From assembly GCF_001746365.1 (NCBI RefSeq), contig NZ_MJAJ01000044.1, positions 1 to 64,000 on the forward strand: DNA of 64,000 nucleotides. The letters run 5' to 3'. Made by a program: the position numbers and the translations under genes. The notes under the pieces were generated by a model. It made no database searches, had not been told where the DNA came from, and saw nothing but the letters and a program-made list of their open reading frames with translations. Positions 40,930 to 49,604 of the stretch are shown here, piece by piece. Numbering within the stretch: position 1 is the stretch's first letter; the number at the start of each line of letters is the position of its first letter. The stretch is from Streptomyces sp. LUP30. GTDB lineage: Bacteria; Actinomycetota; Actinomycetes; Streptomycetales; Streptomycetaceae.

Positions 40930-43233
40930 CTATTCGTTGTGGTAGTCGGCTTCGGCCGGGGCGGCGTGGCCCTGGTCGCGGGTGACGTCGGCCAGCTCCT
41001 TGTGGCGGTCGGCCGCGTTCTCTCCGGCGACGCGGATGGCCTCGGAGGCGGCGGGGAGCTTCTCCGCCACCGCCTCCGCCCGTGCCTTGACGTTCTGCGC
41101 CTTCTCCGCCAGGAGCAGCACCCAGCCCTCCAGGACGCCGGGCACCTTGAGGTCCATGATCTTGGCGTGCAGGAACTCCAGGCGGGTCGTGAGCTTGTCG
41201 CAGCCCTCCGCCGCCTCCTTGGCGTCATCCGCGCCCGCCATGATTTCTTCGGCCATGTCGGCGTCGGAGTCGATGACGTCGTAGATCGTCAAGTCGGAGT
41301 CGGCGTACTGGGTGTTGGGCGCCTTGCGCGGCACGGGCACGGTTCCACTGGCGGTCACGGGTGCTCCCTTTCTGTTTCCGGCCGGCAGCGCGGCCGGGCC
41401 GGGCGTGGTGGCCTTGGCCTTGTTGCGGCGCTCCTGTGCCCCCGGGCCGCCATCGAGGCGTTCCAGCGTCACGGTGGTGTTCACGACGTGGCCCCAGCCG
41501 GGCGGCGGAGCGAATCCGCCGCCCGTACCCGGGCCAGGGACGTCGCCGGGGCCGTGGCCGCGGCGGGCGTTCGTGCGTTCCCACCGGTCTCGCGTGCCTC
41601 GCCCCTTGTTCGGGTCCTTGCGCCGCCAGCCCCTGCGCTTGCCCTTCGGCTTGGGCGTCGCGGCACCTGCGCCGGGCGGGCCGGAAGGGCCGGGACCGGT
41701 GCTCCCGGCGGCGGGCCCCGTCGCGCCGGCGGCGGGGCCGTGCTTCCCCGGGCCCTTGGTGCCGGGCTTCTTCTTGAGGTTGACCCTCGGCTTCTTCCGC
41801 AGGTTGACCTTCGGCTTCGCCGCCCCCGCGGTGCCGCCCGAGGGGGCGGGCCCGGTGCGGGGCGTCTTCTTCCGCAGGTTGACCTTCGGCTTCGCCGCCC
41901 CCGGGGTACCGCCCGACGGGGCGGGCCCGGTGCGGGGCGCCTTCTTGAGGTTGACCTTCGGCGGTGCGGGCGGTGCGGGCGGCTTGGGCTTCTTGGTCAG
42001 GCTGACCTTCGGAGGCGTCGGCGCCGTCCCGGCCGGTGTCATCTTGCCGGGCTTCTTGGACTTCTTGCCGCTGCGAGGCCGGGCGATGACGGGCTGCAGG
42101 CGCTTGCGGCGCTTGTTGAGGCGGCGCTCGGATTCCTTCGCGATCGCCTGCGGCAGCGTGGTCCGCCCCGTGCCGGACCGGGGCGACGACCCGGACTTCG
42201 TGCCCGATCCCTGCGTTCCCGGTGTCCCGCCGGAGCCCTTCGTCCCCGGCTTCGGGGACTTCGGGGACTTCGAGCTGGAGCCCGGTGTCGTACCCGGCCC
42301 GCCCGACCCGGTCTTCTTGCCCGACGGGCCGCCGGAACTGCTGCCGGGGGTACCGGACTTGCCGCCGCCGGACTTCGACGGGGGGCCGTTGCGGATACGG
42401 TCGGCTGCCCTCTGCCGTGCCGCCTGCCGAAGGCTCGGTCCGCGGTCGCCGTTCGGGCCGCTGGAACCGTTGCGGATCCGGCCCGAACTGCGGTCCGTGG
42501 CACCCGAATTCCGGTTCGTGGTGCTCTTTCCGCCCGGCCCGTCCAGCAGCCCCTTGCGGCCCCGGGAGCCCCCGGACTGCCCAGGAGTGCCCGAACCGCC
42601 CGAACGGCCGCCAGAGCCGCCGCCAGGGCCCTTGCCGGTCGTCTTCTGCCCTGCGCCGCCCGTCCGGTTCGGCCCTGCTCCGGACTTCAAAGACGCCGGA
42701 ACTGAATTCTTCCCGGAATTTGAGCGGCCTGCCGAACCGGTGGAATTCCGGGACGACTTTCCGAATTCAGGGCCCGACTGAATGCGCGCCTTCTGGCGGG
42801 CCGCGTCGGCTCCGATCCGGGCCTTGTCCAGCTCCAGACCGGCTTTTCCGGCCGCCGCGCTCTGCTGATCCGCGATGGCCCGGTGGTGATCGTGGCGGGC
42901 TTTCAGGTAGGCGGCCATGTGATAGGCGCCGCGCATTGCGGCGACGGTGATTCCCGCCATCATCACCACGGACATTGCACCCACGCCCTGACCAGGGGAT
43001 TCGGAATCCCCGGAAAGGCCCGGATCGTGGTTTGTGGTGGTGGTGCCCGGCGCCGTGCCCCCGGAAAGGGTGGGGGTGCTGGCGACGGAAAGCGAGGCGG
43101 GAGGGGCGAGGGTGGCCACGGGGGCCAGGGCCGGGAAGCCGCCGGAGGCCGGCGGCGGGTCGTCCGCCACCGCCCCCGGGATCCTCAGCCCGGGGAAGGG
43201 GTGGAGCGTCCCTCCGGTGTCGTCGTCGGCCAT
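40930..43233 (-). CDS. Very long disordered basic protein with KVNLKK repeats
   Basis: 767 residues. One membrane segment at about 88-105 (SVVMMAGITVAAMRGAYHMAAY), then about 480 residues of Gly/Ser/Pro/Lys/Arg-rich disordered sequence. This holds a repeated block KVNL(R/K)KK...PRTGPAPSGGT occurring two to four times. The last 120 residues are a folded helical domain (TRLEFLHAKIMDLKVPGVLEGWVLLLAEK). The basic, collagen-like composition suggests DNA or cell-wall contact across the membrane. AAGGAG precedes the ATG. Opposite-strand open frames here are shadows of its GC-rich composition. Confidence 0.75.
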   Translation of the reverse strand: MADDDTGGTLHPFPGLRIPGAVADDPPPASGGFPALAPVATLAPPASLSVASTPTLSGGTAPGTTTTNHDPGLSGDSESPGQGVGAMSVVMMAGITVAAMRGAYHMAAYLKARHDHHRAIADQQSAAAGKAGLELDKARIGADAARQKARIQSGPEFGKSSRNSTGSAGRSNSGKNSVPASLKSGAGPNRTGGAGQKTTGKGPGGGSGGRSGGSGTPGQSGGSRGRKGLLDGPGGKSTTNRNSGATDRSSGRIRNGSSGPNGDRGPSLRQAARQRAADRIRNGPPSKSGGGKSGTPGSSSGGPSGKKTGSGGPGTTPGSSSKSPKSPKPGTKGSGGTPGTQGSGTKSGSSPRSGTGRTTLPQAIAKESERRLNKRRKRLQPVIARPRSGKKSKKPGKMTPAGTAPTPPKVSLTKKPKPPAPPAPPKVNLKKAPRTGPAPSGGTPGAAKPKVNLRKKTPRTGPAPSGGTAGAAKPKVNLRKKPRVNLKKKPGTKGPGKHGPAAGATGPAAGSTGPGPSGPPGAGAATPKPKGKRRGWRRKDPNKGRGTRDRWERTNARRGHGPGDVPGPGTGGGFAPPPGWGHVVNTTVTLERLDGGPGAQERRNKAKATTPGPAALPAGNRKGAPVTASGTVPVPRKAPNTQYADSDLTIYDVIDSDADMAEEIMAGADDAKEAAEGCDKLTTRLEFLHAKIMDLKVPGVLEGWVLLLAEKAQNVKARAEAVAEKLPAASEAIRVAGENAADRHKELADVTRDQGHAAPAEADYHNE

Positions 43234-43357
43234 CGGCCGCTCTCCTTCGGTTGGTTACCCTCCGTGACCGATCCGGGGTCGCTTCACGCGTACGCGTACA
43301 CGCGTACGTGGCGACCCCGGATCACGGGGATGGAGTGATGATGATGAGCGCGGAGCG

Positions 43358-43549
43358 TTACGGCTTGCCCTGGCCCTGCTGCTGCTCGGTCCAGGTGCCG
43401 AGCAGCCGGACCAGGTCGGCCCACACGGCGTCGTCACGGCCGGCGATCGTGCGCGCCAGGTCCCACATCGTGCGGGCGCGGTCCGGGTTCGTCCGGGCCG
43501 CTTCCAGGCGCTTGTTCCAGTAGTCGAGCTGGCCCGGGGAAAAGGCCAT
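43358..43549 (-). CDS. Small helical protein
   Basis: 63 residues: LDYWNKRLEAARTNPDRARTM, then LARTIAGRDDAVWADLVRLLGTWTEQQ. Its ATG directly follows the upstream stop (TAACCGATG). Accessory protein of the transfer operon; role unknown. The 124 bases to the next start hold nothing clear. Confidence 0.62.
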   Translation of the reverse strand: MAFSPGQLDYWNKRLEAARTNPDRARTMWDLARTIAGRDDAVWADLVRLLGTWTEQQQGQGKP

Positions 43550-43552
43550 CGG

Positions 43553-44077
43553 TTATGCCCTCCTCTGGTTGTCGAGGTAGTCCAGGAACGTCGGCTCCTG
43601 TCCCTCCGTGGCGTTCTTCTGGCCGCCCGGCTTGCCGTCTTTCGTCGGGTCCTCAAGTCCCAGGGCCACACCGTTGAGCTGACCGGCGGTGTTCACCGCG
43701 CGGGAGTGGGCCAGGCCCTTCTTCTGGGCCTTTTCCAGCTCCTTTTTCTCCGCCTGCTTCTCGCGCTTGGCGGGGAGTTCGACGTAACGGCGCTGGAATT
43801 CCTTGTCCAACTTTCCGGCGTCGTTCACCGCGTCACGCAGCTCCTTTTCGAGGCGGGCCAGCGGGCGGGACGCCAGATAGGCCCGGATGCGGTTCTGGAG
43901 CGGCTTGTCGCCGTCGAACTTGATGCTCTCCAGGTCGGAGCGGTATTCGCGAAGCAGCGCCTGGACCTCGTCGGCCATCTGCCGCAGCCGCTCGCGCTGC
44001 TGGGCGCCGTACAGGGCGGTCCCGCCCGGCTTCATCAGGTGGTCCGACGTCCACCGGGCGTTGTTGATCTCGGTCAT
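43553..44077 (-). CDS. Coiled-coil hypothetical protein
   Basis: 174 residues from ATG with GGAGG upstream. Helical, with a long basic/acidic coiled coil (LEKELRDAVNDAGKLDKEFQRRYV and KREKQAEKKELEKAQKKG) and a polar tail. No membrane segment. It lies between the DUF2637 gene and the disordered protein. Confidence 0.66.
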   Translation of the reverse strand: MTEINNARWTSDHLMKPGGTALYGAQQRERLRQMADEVQALLREYRSDLESIKFDGDKPLQNRIRAYLASRPLARLEKELRDAVNDAGKLDKEFQRRYVELPAKREKQAEKKELEKAQKKGLAHSRAVNTAGQLNGVALGLEDPTKDGKPGGQKNATEGQEPTFLDYLDNQRRA

Positions 44078-44323
44078 GCGAAAGACCTCCAGGTCTCGGG
44101 GGGTTGGGGTGGGGAGGTAAGCAAGGTCCCCGAGGCTGTTGCGCGGGGCCGGGGTGGTGCTCGGTTCGGGCCTGGCCCGCCGCGCCCGCGCTCGGGGCGC
44201 GGGTGCGGGTGCGGTTGAACTGGCCTGCCGGCCGTGGCCGTCACCGGTCCGCGCTCACGCTCACGCGTGGGCTCGGGCCGGTGGCGACCATGAGCGGCAG
44301 GTGCCGTGCGATGGGGCGGGCGC

Positions 44324-46498
44324 TCAGGTGTTCGCCGGGGCGCTCGCCTTGGCGCTCATCGGGGCGCTCGCTTCGACCTGATCGCGCAGGCGCTGCGCGG
44401 TCGGGCGGGAGACCGGCTCATCGGACAGGCCCGCCTTGGTGAGCGCGTCGCGGATCTCCGTCCACTGGGGGCGGCGCCCGAGCTCGGTGTAGAGGAGCCG
44501 GACGCGTTCGTGGCGGCGCTCGGTAAGCGCGTCCCGCTCGCTGCGGCTGCGGGGGCTGTCCGCTCGGTGAGCGTCGTCGCCCTCACTGGCGCGCTCACCG
44601 GAGCGAGCGCCCGGGGCGAGCGCCGGACGCTCACGCTCACCCTCGCCGTTGCCAGAGGTGAGCGCGCTCATCTCCGGGCGAGCGTCGTGAGCGTCGCCGG
44701 TTTCCTCAACGCGCTCGATGGTGTGAGCGTCCTCGGGGGTGAGCGTGTCGGCGAGCGCGGCGGGCGCGGTGTTGAGCTTGAGCGCCATCCGCATCTCCAG
44801 CGGGGCCTTCCACCGCCACGCCATCCATCCGTACTTCTGGCGGAGCTGCGCTCGCAGGTACGTCTGCTCCTGGAGCCGGGTGAGCGCTTCCTCGTAGGAG
44901 GTGATCTCCCACAGGATCATCCGGCGGCGAAGGCGAGCGGTGGGGATCGGGGCGAGCAGCCAGCGGCTGCGGCGCACCGTCTCCATCCGCACCTTGCCGG
45001 TGACCGCGCCGATCCTCGTGGCGTACACGTGAGAGGCGATCTCCGAGAAGATCACCCACAGCAGCGTGAGGGCGGCGTGCCCGAGGCGGCCGGACGCGCT
45101 GTGCGAGGCGTTCCAGTTCAGGTAGACGGTCACCGCCGTGAGTGCCCTCGGCACCCAGCGGATCCACCGGAGCTCCATCCCCATGCGGATCAGGAACAGG
45201 TTGGCGCCGGTGAAGGCGGGGATCGCGACGTCAATGCCGACCGGCAGCAGCCACGGCCACTCCCAGCCCCACCCAGCCGCCTTGGTCTCCAGCGCGGTGT
45301 AGGAGGACAGCAGACCGAGAGTGGAGACGGTCGCGGCGGCGAGCACGATCGCGATCGCCCCCAGCAGCTCCTGCCCGGACAGCGGCGGGACACCGCCGGC
45401 GGGCCGGGCGTCGTGGCGGGCCTTGCGTCGCGCGGCACGGGCGTCGGTACGGATCTGGCGGCGCCGGGCCCGCTGCACGGTGCGCTGCGTCGCCTCGTGC
45501 AGGATCCGCTCGCCATCGGCTCGGGCCTGCGCGGCGGCGACCTGGTCGGCGGTGGCCTTCGCCGTTGCCTCCCTGCTCGTCTTCGCGTCCGTCTCCGCCT
45601 GCTCGCGCAGCCGGACGACGTCCTTTGCGGCGGAGGCCCGCAGCTCCTCAGCACACGTGCGGGCATCGGCCAGGGCGCGGTCGGCGTCCTGGCGGAGGCC
45701 GGCGGCGACCTTCTCAGCTCCGGAGCGGACCTGCGCGGCCTGGCCGTCCGCGCTCTCGCGCATCCGGTCGGCGTCCGCGCGGGCCCGCTGAAGGACCTGG
45801 TCGGCGTCCCGCGTGGCACGGGCGCGGGTTTCGGTCGCGATGCGGTCGGCGTCGGCCAGCAGCTCGGTGCGCCAGGCTTCGGCGTCCGCGCGGACCGTGT
45901 CCGCGTCCTGGTCGGCGGCGGACCGCAGTTCGCGGGCCGTCTCCTGCGCCGCGGTGACGACGTCCTGCGCCTGACGGTGCGCGTCGGCGAGGACCTGGTC
46001 GGCCTTGCCGGTCGCGGCTGCGGTGAGGGTGTCGGCCTCCGAGCGGGCGTCGGCGAGCAGCTGCTTGGCCTTCGCTTCGGCGTCGGCCAGGACCTGGTCG
46101 GCGTCGGCGGCCGCGCTGGTCGCGGCCTCCGTGCGGACCTGGTCGGCGGCCGCCATGGCGTCGGTGAGGATGCGGGTCTGCTCGGTGGTGGCCGCCTCAG
46201 TGATCGAGGCTGCCTCCGTCCGGGCCGCGTCCAGCAGTTCACCGGCGCGCTCCTGGCCATCGGCGAGGATTCGGTCGGCGTCGGCGGCGGCCAGGGCCAG
46301 GAGGTCGGCGGCGCGGTCGGCGGCGTCGGCCAGCTGCGGGTCGGCCTCGGAGTACACCGCCGGGGCAGCGGTCTCCGGCTCGGGCGCGGTGGACTGGGCG
46401 GGAACGGCCACCGCCGTCGTCGCCTTGCTGCGCCCGCCGCGGGGCTTCGGGGCCGCTGCGGGCTGGCGCCTGCGACGGGGGGTCTTGGTGTTGGCCAC
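44324..46498 (-). CDS. Coiled-coil membrane protein with DUF2637 domain
   Basis: 724 residues from GTG after GAAAGGA. The first 390 are an unbroken Ala/Asp/Glu/Arg coiled coil with a degenerate 11-15 residue repeat (ADADQVLADAEAKAKQLLADA and similar). A DUF2637 membrane domain at about 410-540 has four helices with TLGLLSSYTALETKAA and WPWLLPVGIDVAIPAFTG. A helical linker and a C-terminal HTH-like segment (RPQWTEIRDALTKAGLSD) end it. DUF2637 proteins belong to Streptomyces plasmid transfer and spread operons. The coiled coil is unusually long for the family. Confidence 0.8.
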   Translation of the reverse strand: MANTKTPRRRRQPAAAPKPRGGRSKATTAVAVPAQSTAPEPETAAPAVYSEADPQLADAADRAADLLALAAADADRILADGQERAGELLDAARTEAASITEAATTEQTRILTDAMAAADQVRTEAATSAAADADQVLADAEAKAKQLLADARSEADTLTAAATGKADQVLADAHRQAQDVVTAAQETARELRSAADQDADTVRADAEAWRTELLADADRIATETRARATRDADQVLQRARADADRMRESADGQAAQVRSGAEKVAAGLRQDADRALADARTCAEELRASAAKDVVRLREQAETDAKTSREATAKATADQVAAAQARADGERILHEATQRTVQRARRRQIRTDARAARRKARHDARPAGGVPPLSGQELLGAIAIVLAAATVSTLGLLSSYTALETKAAGWGWEWPWLLPVGIDVAIPAFTGANLFLIRMGMELRWIRWVPRALTAVTVYLNWNASHSASGRLGHAALTLLWVIFSEIASHVYATRIGAVTGKVRMETVRRSRWLLAPIPTARLRRRMILWEITSYEEALTRLQEQTYLRAQLRQKYGWMAWRWKAPLEMRMALKLNTAPAALADTLTPEDAHTIERVEETGDAHDARPEMSALTSGNGEGERERPALAPGARSGERASEGDDAHRADSPRSRSERDALTERRHERVRLLYTELGRRPQWTEIRDALTKAGLSDEPVSRPTAQRLRDQVEASAPMSAKASAPANT

Positions 46499-46576
46499 GG
46501 GGGTGTCCTTTCTTCTCGGGCGCCTCCGTGCAGAAGGGGCACCGTGGATCAGTGGCAGTCGGTAGGGTCGTGACCA

Positions 46577-46623
46577 GGCCCTCCGGGGCCCCGGCAGCTT
46601 CAATGCCGGGGACTCGGAGGGCC
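46577..46623. terminator. Hairpin terminator
   Basis: GGCCCTCCGGGGCCCCGGC and its imperfect complement around a short loop, downstream of the leftward gene ending at 46644. Confidence 0.75.
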
Positions 46624-46643
46624 GTTCTGCCGTGGGCAGCTGG

Positions 46644-46982
46644 TCAGCGCTGGGCGTGCAGGATCGCGGCCGCCGCGCCGGTCTTCCCGCTGCCGGACGT
46701 GCCTGCGATGAGCGCGTGGCCGTCCGTGAGCCGGAGGGACAGCGCCCCGTCGGTGGGCCGGTGCGGGTTGACGATCCGACCGTCGGGGAGCAGGTCGCCG
46801 GTGTCGTCGAAGACCAGGACGCCGTTGCACAGCAGGTTCCAGCCCTGCTCCGGGTGGCTGGCCACGATGAGCGCGGCCTCGTGGTCGGAGCTGTCGGCCG
46901 ACGGGCACTTCGGCGTGTGCGTGCACAAGGAGTCCGGCAGCCGACGGGCCGTGCCGGTGTCGAGCTGAGCGCTGCTGGTCAT
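46644..46982 (-). CDS. DUF5999 protein with a C-terminal P-loop
   Basis: 112 residues from the ATG preceded by AGGAG. Residues 19-76 match DUF5999 (CTHTPKCPSADSSDHEAA, HPEQGWNLLCNGVLVFDDTG). Normal members stop soon after this point. Here about 30 extra residues follow and contain GTSGSGKT (94-101) in the setting GHALIAGTSGSGKTGAAAAI, the P-loop of FtsK/TraB-type pumps. The protein ends right after it, so no Walker B is present. A truncated fusion to an ATPase is the simplest reading. Confidence 0.75.
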   Translation of the reverse strand: MTSSAQLDTGTARRLPDSLCTHTPKCPSADSSDHEAALIVASHPEQGWNLLCNGVLVFDDTGDLLPDGRIVNPHRPTDGALSLRLTDGHALIAGTSGSGKTGAAAAILHAQR

Positions 46983-47128
46983 GGGCTCTCCTGCGGGGAG
47001 GATGCGAGTTCGGGACTTTCCCGGGCTCGAGGCGTGCGAAAGGCCGGCCGCCCGTGGTGTGGGCAGTTGGTCGGCGGCAGTGCTGCAGGGCAGGCAGGGA
47101 GTTGCCCGCCGCTCCCGTCCTGCGGGAG

Positions 47129-47443
47129 TCAGGCGGAGCTGGCCGCGGCGTGCTTGCGGGCCGCGCGGCGCTTGAGGGAGCGGCGCTCCTTCTCGGACAT
47201 GCCGCCCCACACGCCCGACTCGTTGCGGTCCAGCGCGCCCTGGAGGCAGCTGTCCATCAGGGGGCAGCGGCGGCAGACGGCCTTGGCCTCCTCGATCTGG
47301 AGCAGCGCCGGGCCGGTGTCGCCGATCGGGTAGAACAGTTCGGGGTCCTCACCGGCGCAGGCCGCGCGGGGCCGTTCCGGGGCGTCGGTGGAGACGGGCG
47401 CGTAGGCGTGGCTGCGGATGACGGCGACGGACACTCGCTTCAT
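47129..47443 (-). CDS. WhiB-like (Wbl) iron-sulfur regulator
   Basis: 104 residues from ATG. The four cluster cysteines are C29, C57, C60 and C66, with the GVWGG turn at 77-81 and a basic C-terminal tail. Wbl proteins bind a [4Fe-4S] cluster and act with the housekeeping sigma factor. Plasmid-borne members may steer host differentiation or plasmid gene expression. It lies at the head of the leftward transfer operon after a terminator. Confidence 0.92.
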   Translation of the reverse strand: MKRVSVAVIRSHAYAPVSTDAPERPRAACAGEDPELFYPIGDTGPALLQIEEAKAVCRRCPLMDSCLQGALDRNESGVWGGMSEKERRSLKRRAARKHAAASSA

Positions 47444-47469
47444 TGGGGCCTCCCAGAAGATCCGTGAAC

Positions 47470-47504
47470 GAGGCAGCCCCGGGCGGTATCCCCGGGGCTG
47501 CCTC
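47470..47504. terminator. Hairpin terminator
   Basis: 14-bp arms GAGGCAGCCCCGGG and CCCGGGGCTGCCTC between the ATPase gene (stop 47526) and the Wbl start. Confidence 0.85.
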
Positions 47505-47525
47505 ATGTGTTGGCGGCGGGCTGAA

Positions 47526-48065
47526 CTACCTGGCGTCGATGCGGCAGCGGATCTGCTTGCCGACCGGAGAGGACACGACGTCCCAGCCGGGCGCCAACAT
47601 GTCCAGCAGGCCCAGGCCACGCCCGGACTCCGCGTTGTCGCTGTCCATCGCCACCGTGCTGCGGCACGGCAGCACGTCGGCGGCGGGGTCATGCACGTTC
47701 ACCTGGACGCTGCGCCCGGTGACGTACACCTCTACGACCAGCGGCACGTGGTCACCGCAGGCCCGCACGGCGTTGCCGAGCAGCTCCGAGACGAGCCACT
47801 CAGCGGTGTCAGCGGTCGCCTGGCCGGCCCCGTACGCCATCGGCACCGACGCGGTCAGACCGCGCACCGTGCTGAAGGCGGTCTCGGAGGCCGTGATGTG
47901 GGCGACGAAACCGCGGTCGCGGTGCTGGACGTACAGGCCGGGGACGCTGGCCGGAAGTGCCGGCTGCTGCGAACGGCGCTGGTCGTTCATACGGGCCCGG
48001 CGCAACATGTCGTCCATGTCCAGGCTGCTGTCTCCCCGTGCACCAGGAGGCGCGGGAGATGTCAT
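47526..48065 (-). CDS. RsbW/SpoIIAB-like anti-sigma ATPase
   Basis: 179 residues. After an N-terminal polar stretch comes a HATPase_c_2 domain with N-box ELLGNAV (about 92-98) and G1 box GRGLGLLD. Such serine kinases bind sigma or anti-anti-sigma factors; Streptomyces has dozens. Neither partner is next to it, so the target is unknown. The start is the ATG opening MTSPAPPG. Confidence 0.85.
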   Translation of the reverse strand: MTSPAPPGARGDSSLDMDDMLRRARMNDQRRSQQPALPASVPGLYVQHRDRGFVAHITASETAFSTVRGLTASVPMAYGAGQATADTAEWLVSELLGNAVRACGDHVPLVVEVYVTGRSVQVNVHDPAADVLPCRSTVAMDSDNAESGRGLGLLDMLAPGWDVVSSPVGKQIRCRIDAR

Positions 48066-48159
48066 GATGGAACTCAAGGTTTTCCTCTCACGGAGTGACC
48101 TGCTGAACGGCCCTGGGGCGCAATCCCGGGGCCGCTCGTTTTGGCTGTCGTACGAGCAG

Positions 48160-48206
48160 CCACGGCCCTGGCCGACCCGAGGTGATCGGGTCGGCCAGGG
48201 CCGTGG
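48160..48206. terminator. Strong hairpin terminator
   Basis: Perfect 21-bp stem (48160-48180 with 48186-48206) and a 5-base loop, downstream of the gene ending at 48226. Confidence 0.88.
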
Positions 48207-48225
48207 TCGTTCGTCGCTGCGGCAG

Positions 48226-48501
48226 TCAGAGCGCGTACACGTAGACCGCGCCAAGGTCGGTGTCCTGGTGGGCCTCGGGCACCGCCTTCAGCAGCACGAT
48301 CCGCAGCGGCGCTCCCGCGCGGTCCGTGGCGAGGTACTCCTGCTCGGAGACCGTCTCGCCCATCGCGCGGGACAGCGCCAACTGGTCGTCGGCGTCCTCC
48401 GCGGGCATCTGGTCCCAGGGCTTCCTGAGCTCACCGGCGGGCGTCCAGTTCAGGTCCCAGTCGATGTCGTGCACGGAGACGGTGCAAGCGGTGTTCGTCA
48501 T
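48226..48501 (-). CDS. Small hypothetical protein
   Basis: 91 residues: strands VSVHDIDWDLNW, then acidic helix ALSRAMGETVSEQEYLATDR and LRIVLLKAVPE. Alpha/beta small protein of unknown role, separated by terminators from both neighbours. Confidence 0.62.
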   Translation of the reverse strand: MTNTACTVSVHDIDWDLNWTPAGELRKPWDQMPAEDADDQLALSRAMGETVSEQEYLATDRAGAPLRIVLLKAVPEAHQDTDLGAVYVYAL

Positions 48502-48554
48502 GATCAGCTCCTCACGATGACGGGTCAGGGTCGGCGTGTTCGGTGCGGGACGGT

Positions 48555-49124
48555 TCAGCGCGTGGAGCGCTTGGGGTGGAGCGTCTCGAGCGGGACCGCG
48601 GGGCCCTCCGTGGGAGCGTCACCAGCGGGCACCACCCGGCGGTTCTTGTCGGTGTCTGCCACGTGGCGCAGTGCCGCGTCCCAGTCGGCCAGGCGCCCGG
48701 CCGGCGTGCGCTCCGCGCGAGCCCGCAGGGTCCGGTCGGTCTGCGGGCTGAACGCCTTGGGCAGCACCGTGGTGGCCTGACGGCTGGAGGCTTCCTTGAC
48801 CGCGTCGGTCAGGGCCTGGAACCACTCAGGGATCGTCATGTCGAACTCGACACGGCGGTTGCTGCCCCGGCAGCGGACCGCATCAGCGACACCGGCCTCA
48901 CCTTTGTGATGCGGGACCAGCTTCTGCACCTTGTCCCGCATGCCGGTGATCGGACACCAGGTCTTGCAGTACTCGCAGACCAGGACGGCCTTGAGCGGCT
49001 GCCGGAGGTCAATGTGCGACGGCGGAAGCTGGGAGAGCTTGATGGCGGGGAGGCTGCTGACCCGCTTCGTACGGGTCTGGGTCTTCCGCTGTTTGGCCTT
49101 GGGCATCGCGGACGTGATGGTCAT
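48555..49124 (-). CDS. Zinc-ribbon hypothetical protein
   Basis: 189 residues from the ATG opening MTITSAMPKAKQ. A basic N-terminus precedes VLVCEYCKTWCPITGMRDKVQKLVPHHKG, a zinc ribbon with CxxC, a further C and a later RCRGS. The second half is helical. It resembles widespread Streptomyces proteins with this Cys pattern; nucleic-acid binding is likely. Confidence 0.68.
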   Translation of the reverse strand: MTITSAMPKAKQRKTQTRTKRVSSLPAIKLSQLPPSHIDLRQPLKAVLVCEYCKTWCPITGMRDKVQKLVPHHKGEAGVADAVRCRGSNRRVEFDMTIPEWFQALTDAVKEASSRQATTVLPKAFSPQTDRTLRARAERTPAGRLADWDAALRHVADTDKNRRVVPAGDAPTEGPAVPLETLHPKRSTR

Positions 49125-49442
49125 GCGGAATCTCCTTGAGTGCGGAGGGGGTTCGGGCTGCGTCGCGGTGCTCTCTCCGCCCGCCAGGCGCACGGGAAGC
49201 CCGGCGTCCTGGAGGACGGACAGCGCATCAGCGCTGCGACGTACATGCAGGGAGTCGAGAACCCGGGAGTTTGGTGGTGCCACATCCCGGCCGGCCTCTT
49301 ACGAGGCGGACGACCTCCTGCGTCTTGCGGCCGGTGACGTGCCCAAAAGTGCAGGTACAGCACCGGCTACGCCCCGCATCCGGTTACTCACCGCTTGCTG
49401 GGGCACTTCGATTAGAACCCTGCTATCCCCCCACGGTCAACC

Positions 49443-49539
49443 TGTCTAGCTAACCTGTTTTCAACACCGGCTCTGACCTGCTAGTTCTTGCGTGTCATTA
49501 AGCGGCTGCGAGTCTCGGCTTTCGAGAAACAACTAGACA
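49443..49539. promoter_or_regulatory. Candidate operator pair in the divergent region
   Basis: TGTCTAGCT (49443-49451) and AACTAGACA (49531-49539, the complement of TGTCTAGTT) face each other, with GTTTTCAACA between. The latter recurs at 51641. The 480-base gap 49125-49604 contains no gene and is less GC-rich than its surroundings, so it likely holds promoters for the divergent genes. Confidence 0.4.
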
Positions 49540-49604
49540 TGCAATGCTGTGCGCACCGGGCAGCGAGATCCGCTGACCGCACGATGCGCACGGGAGGGGG
49601 AGCA

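Noticed and set aside
40930..43233. Long open frames on the + strand opposite the disordered protein
   Set aside because: They follow from the GC-rich repeats; ribosome site, coupling and the folded ends support only the leftward frame.
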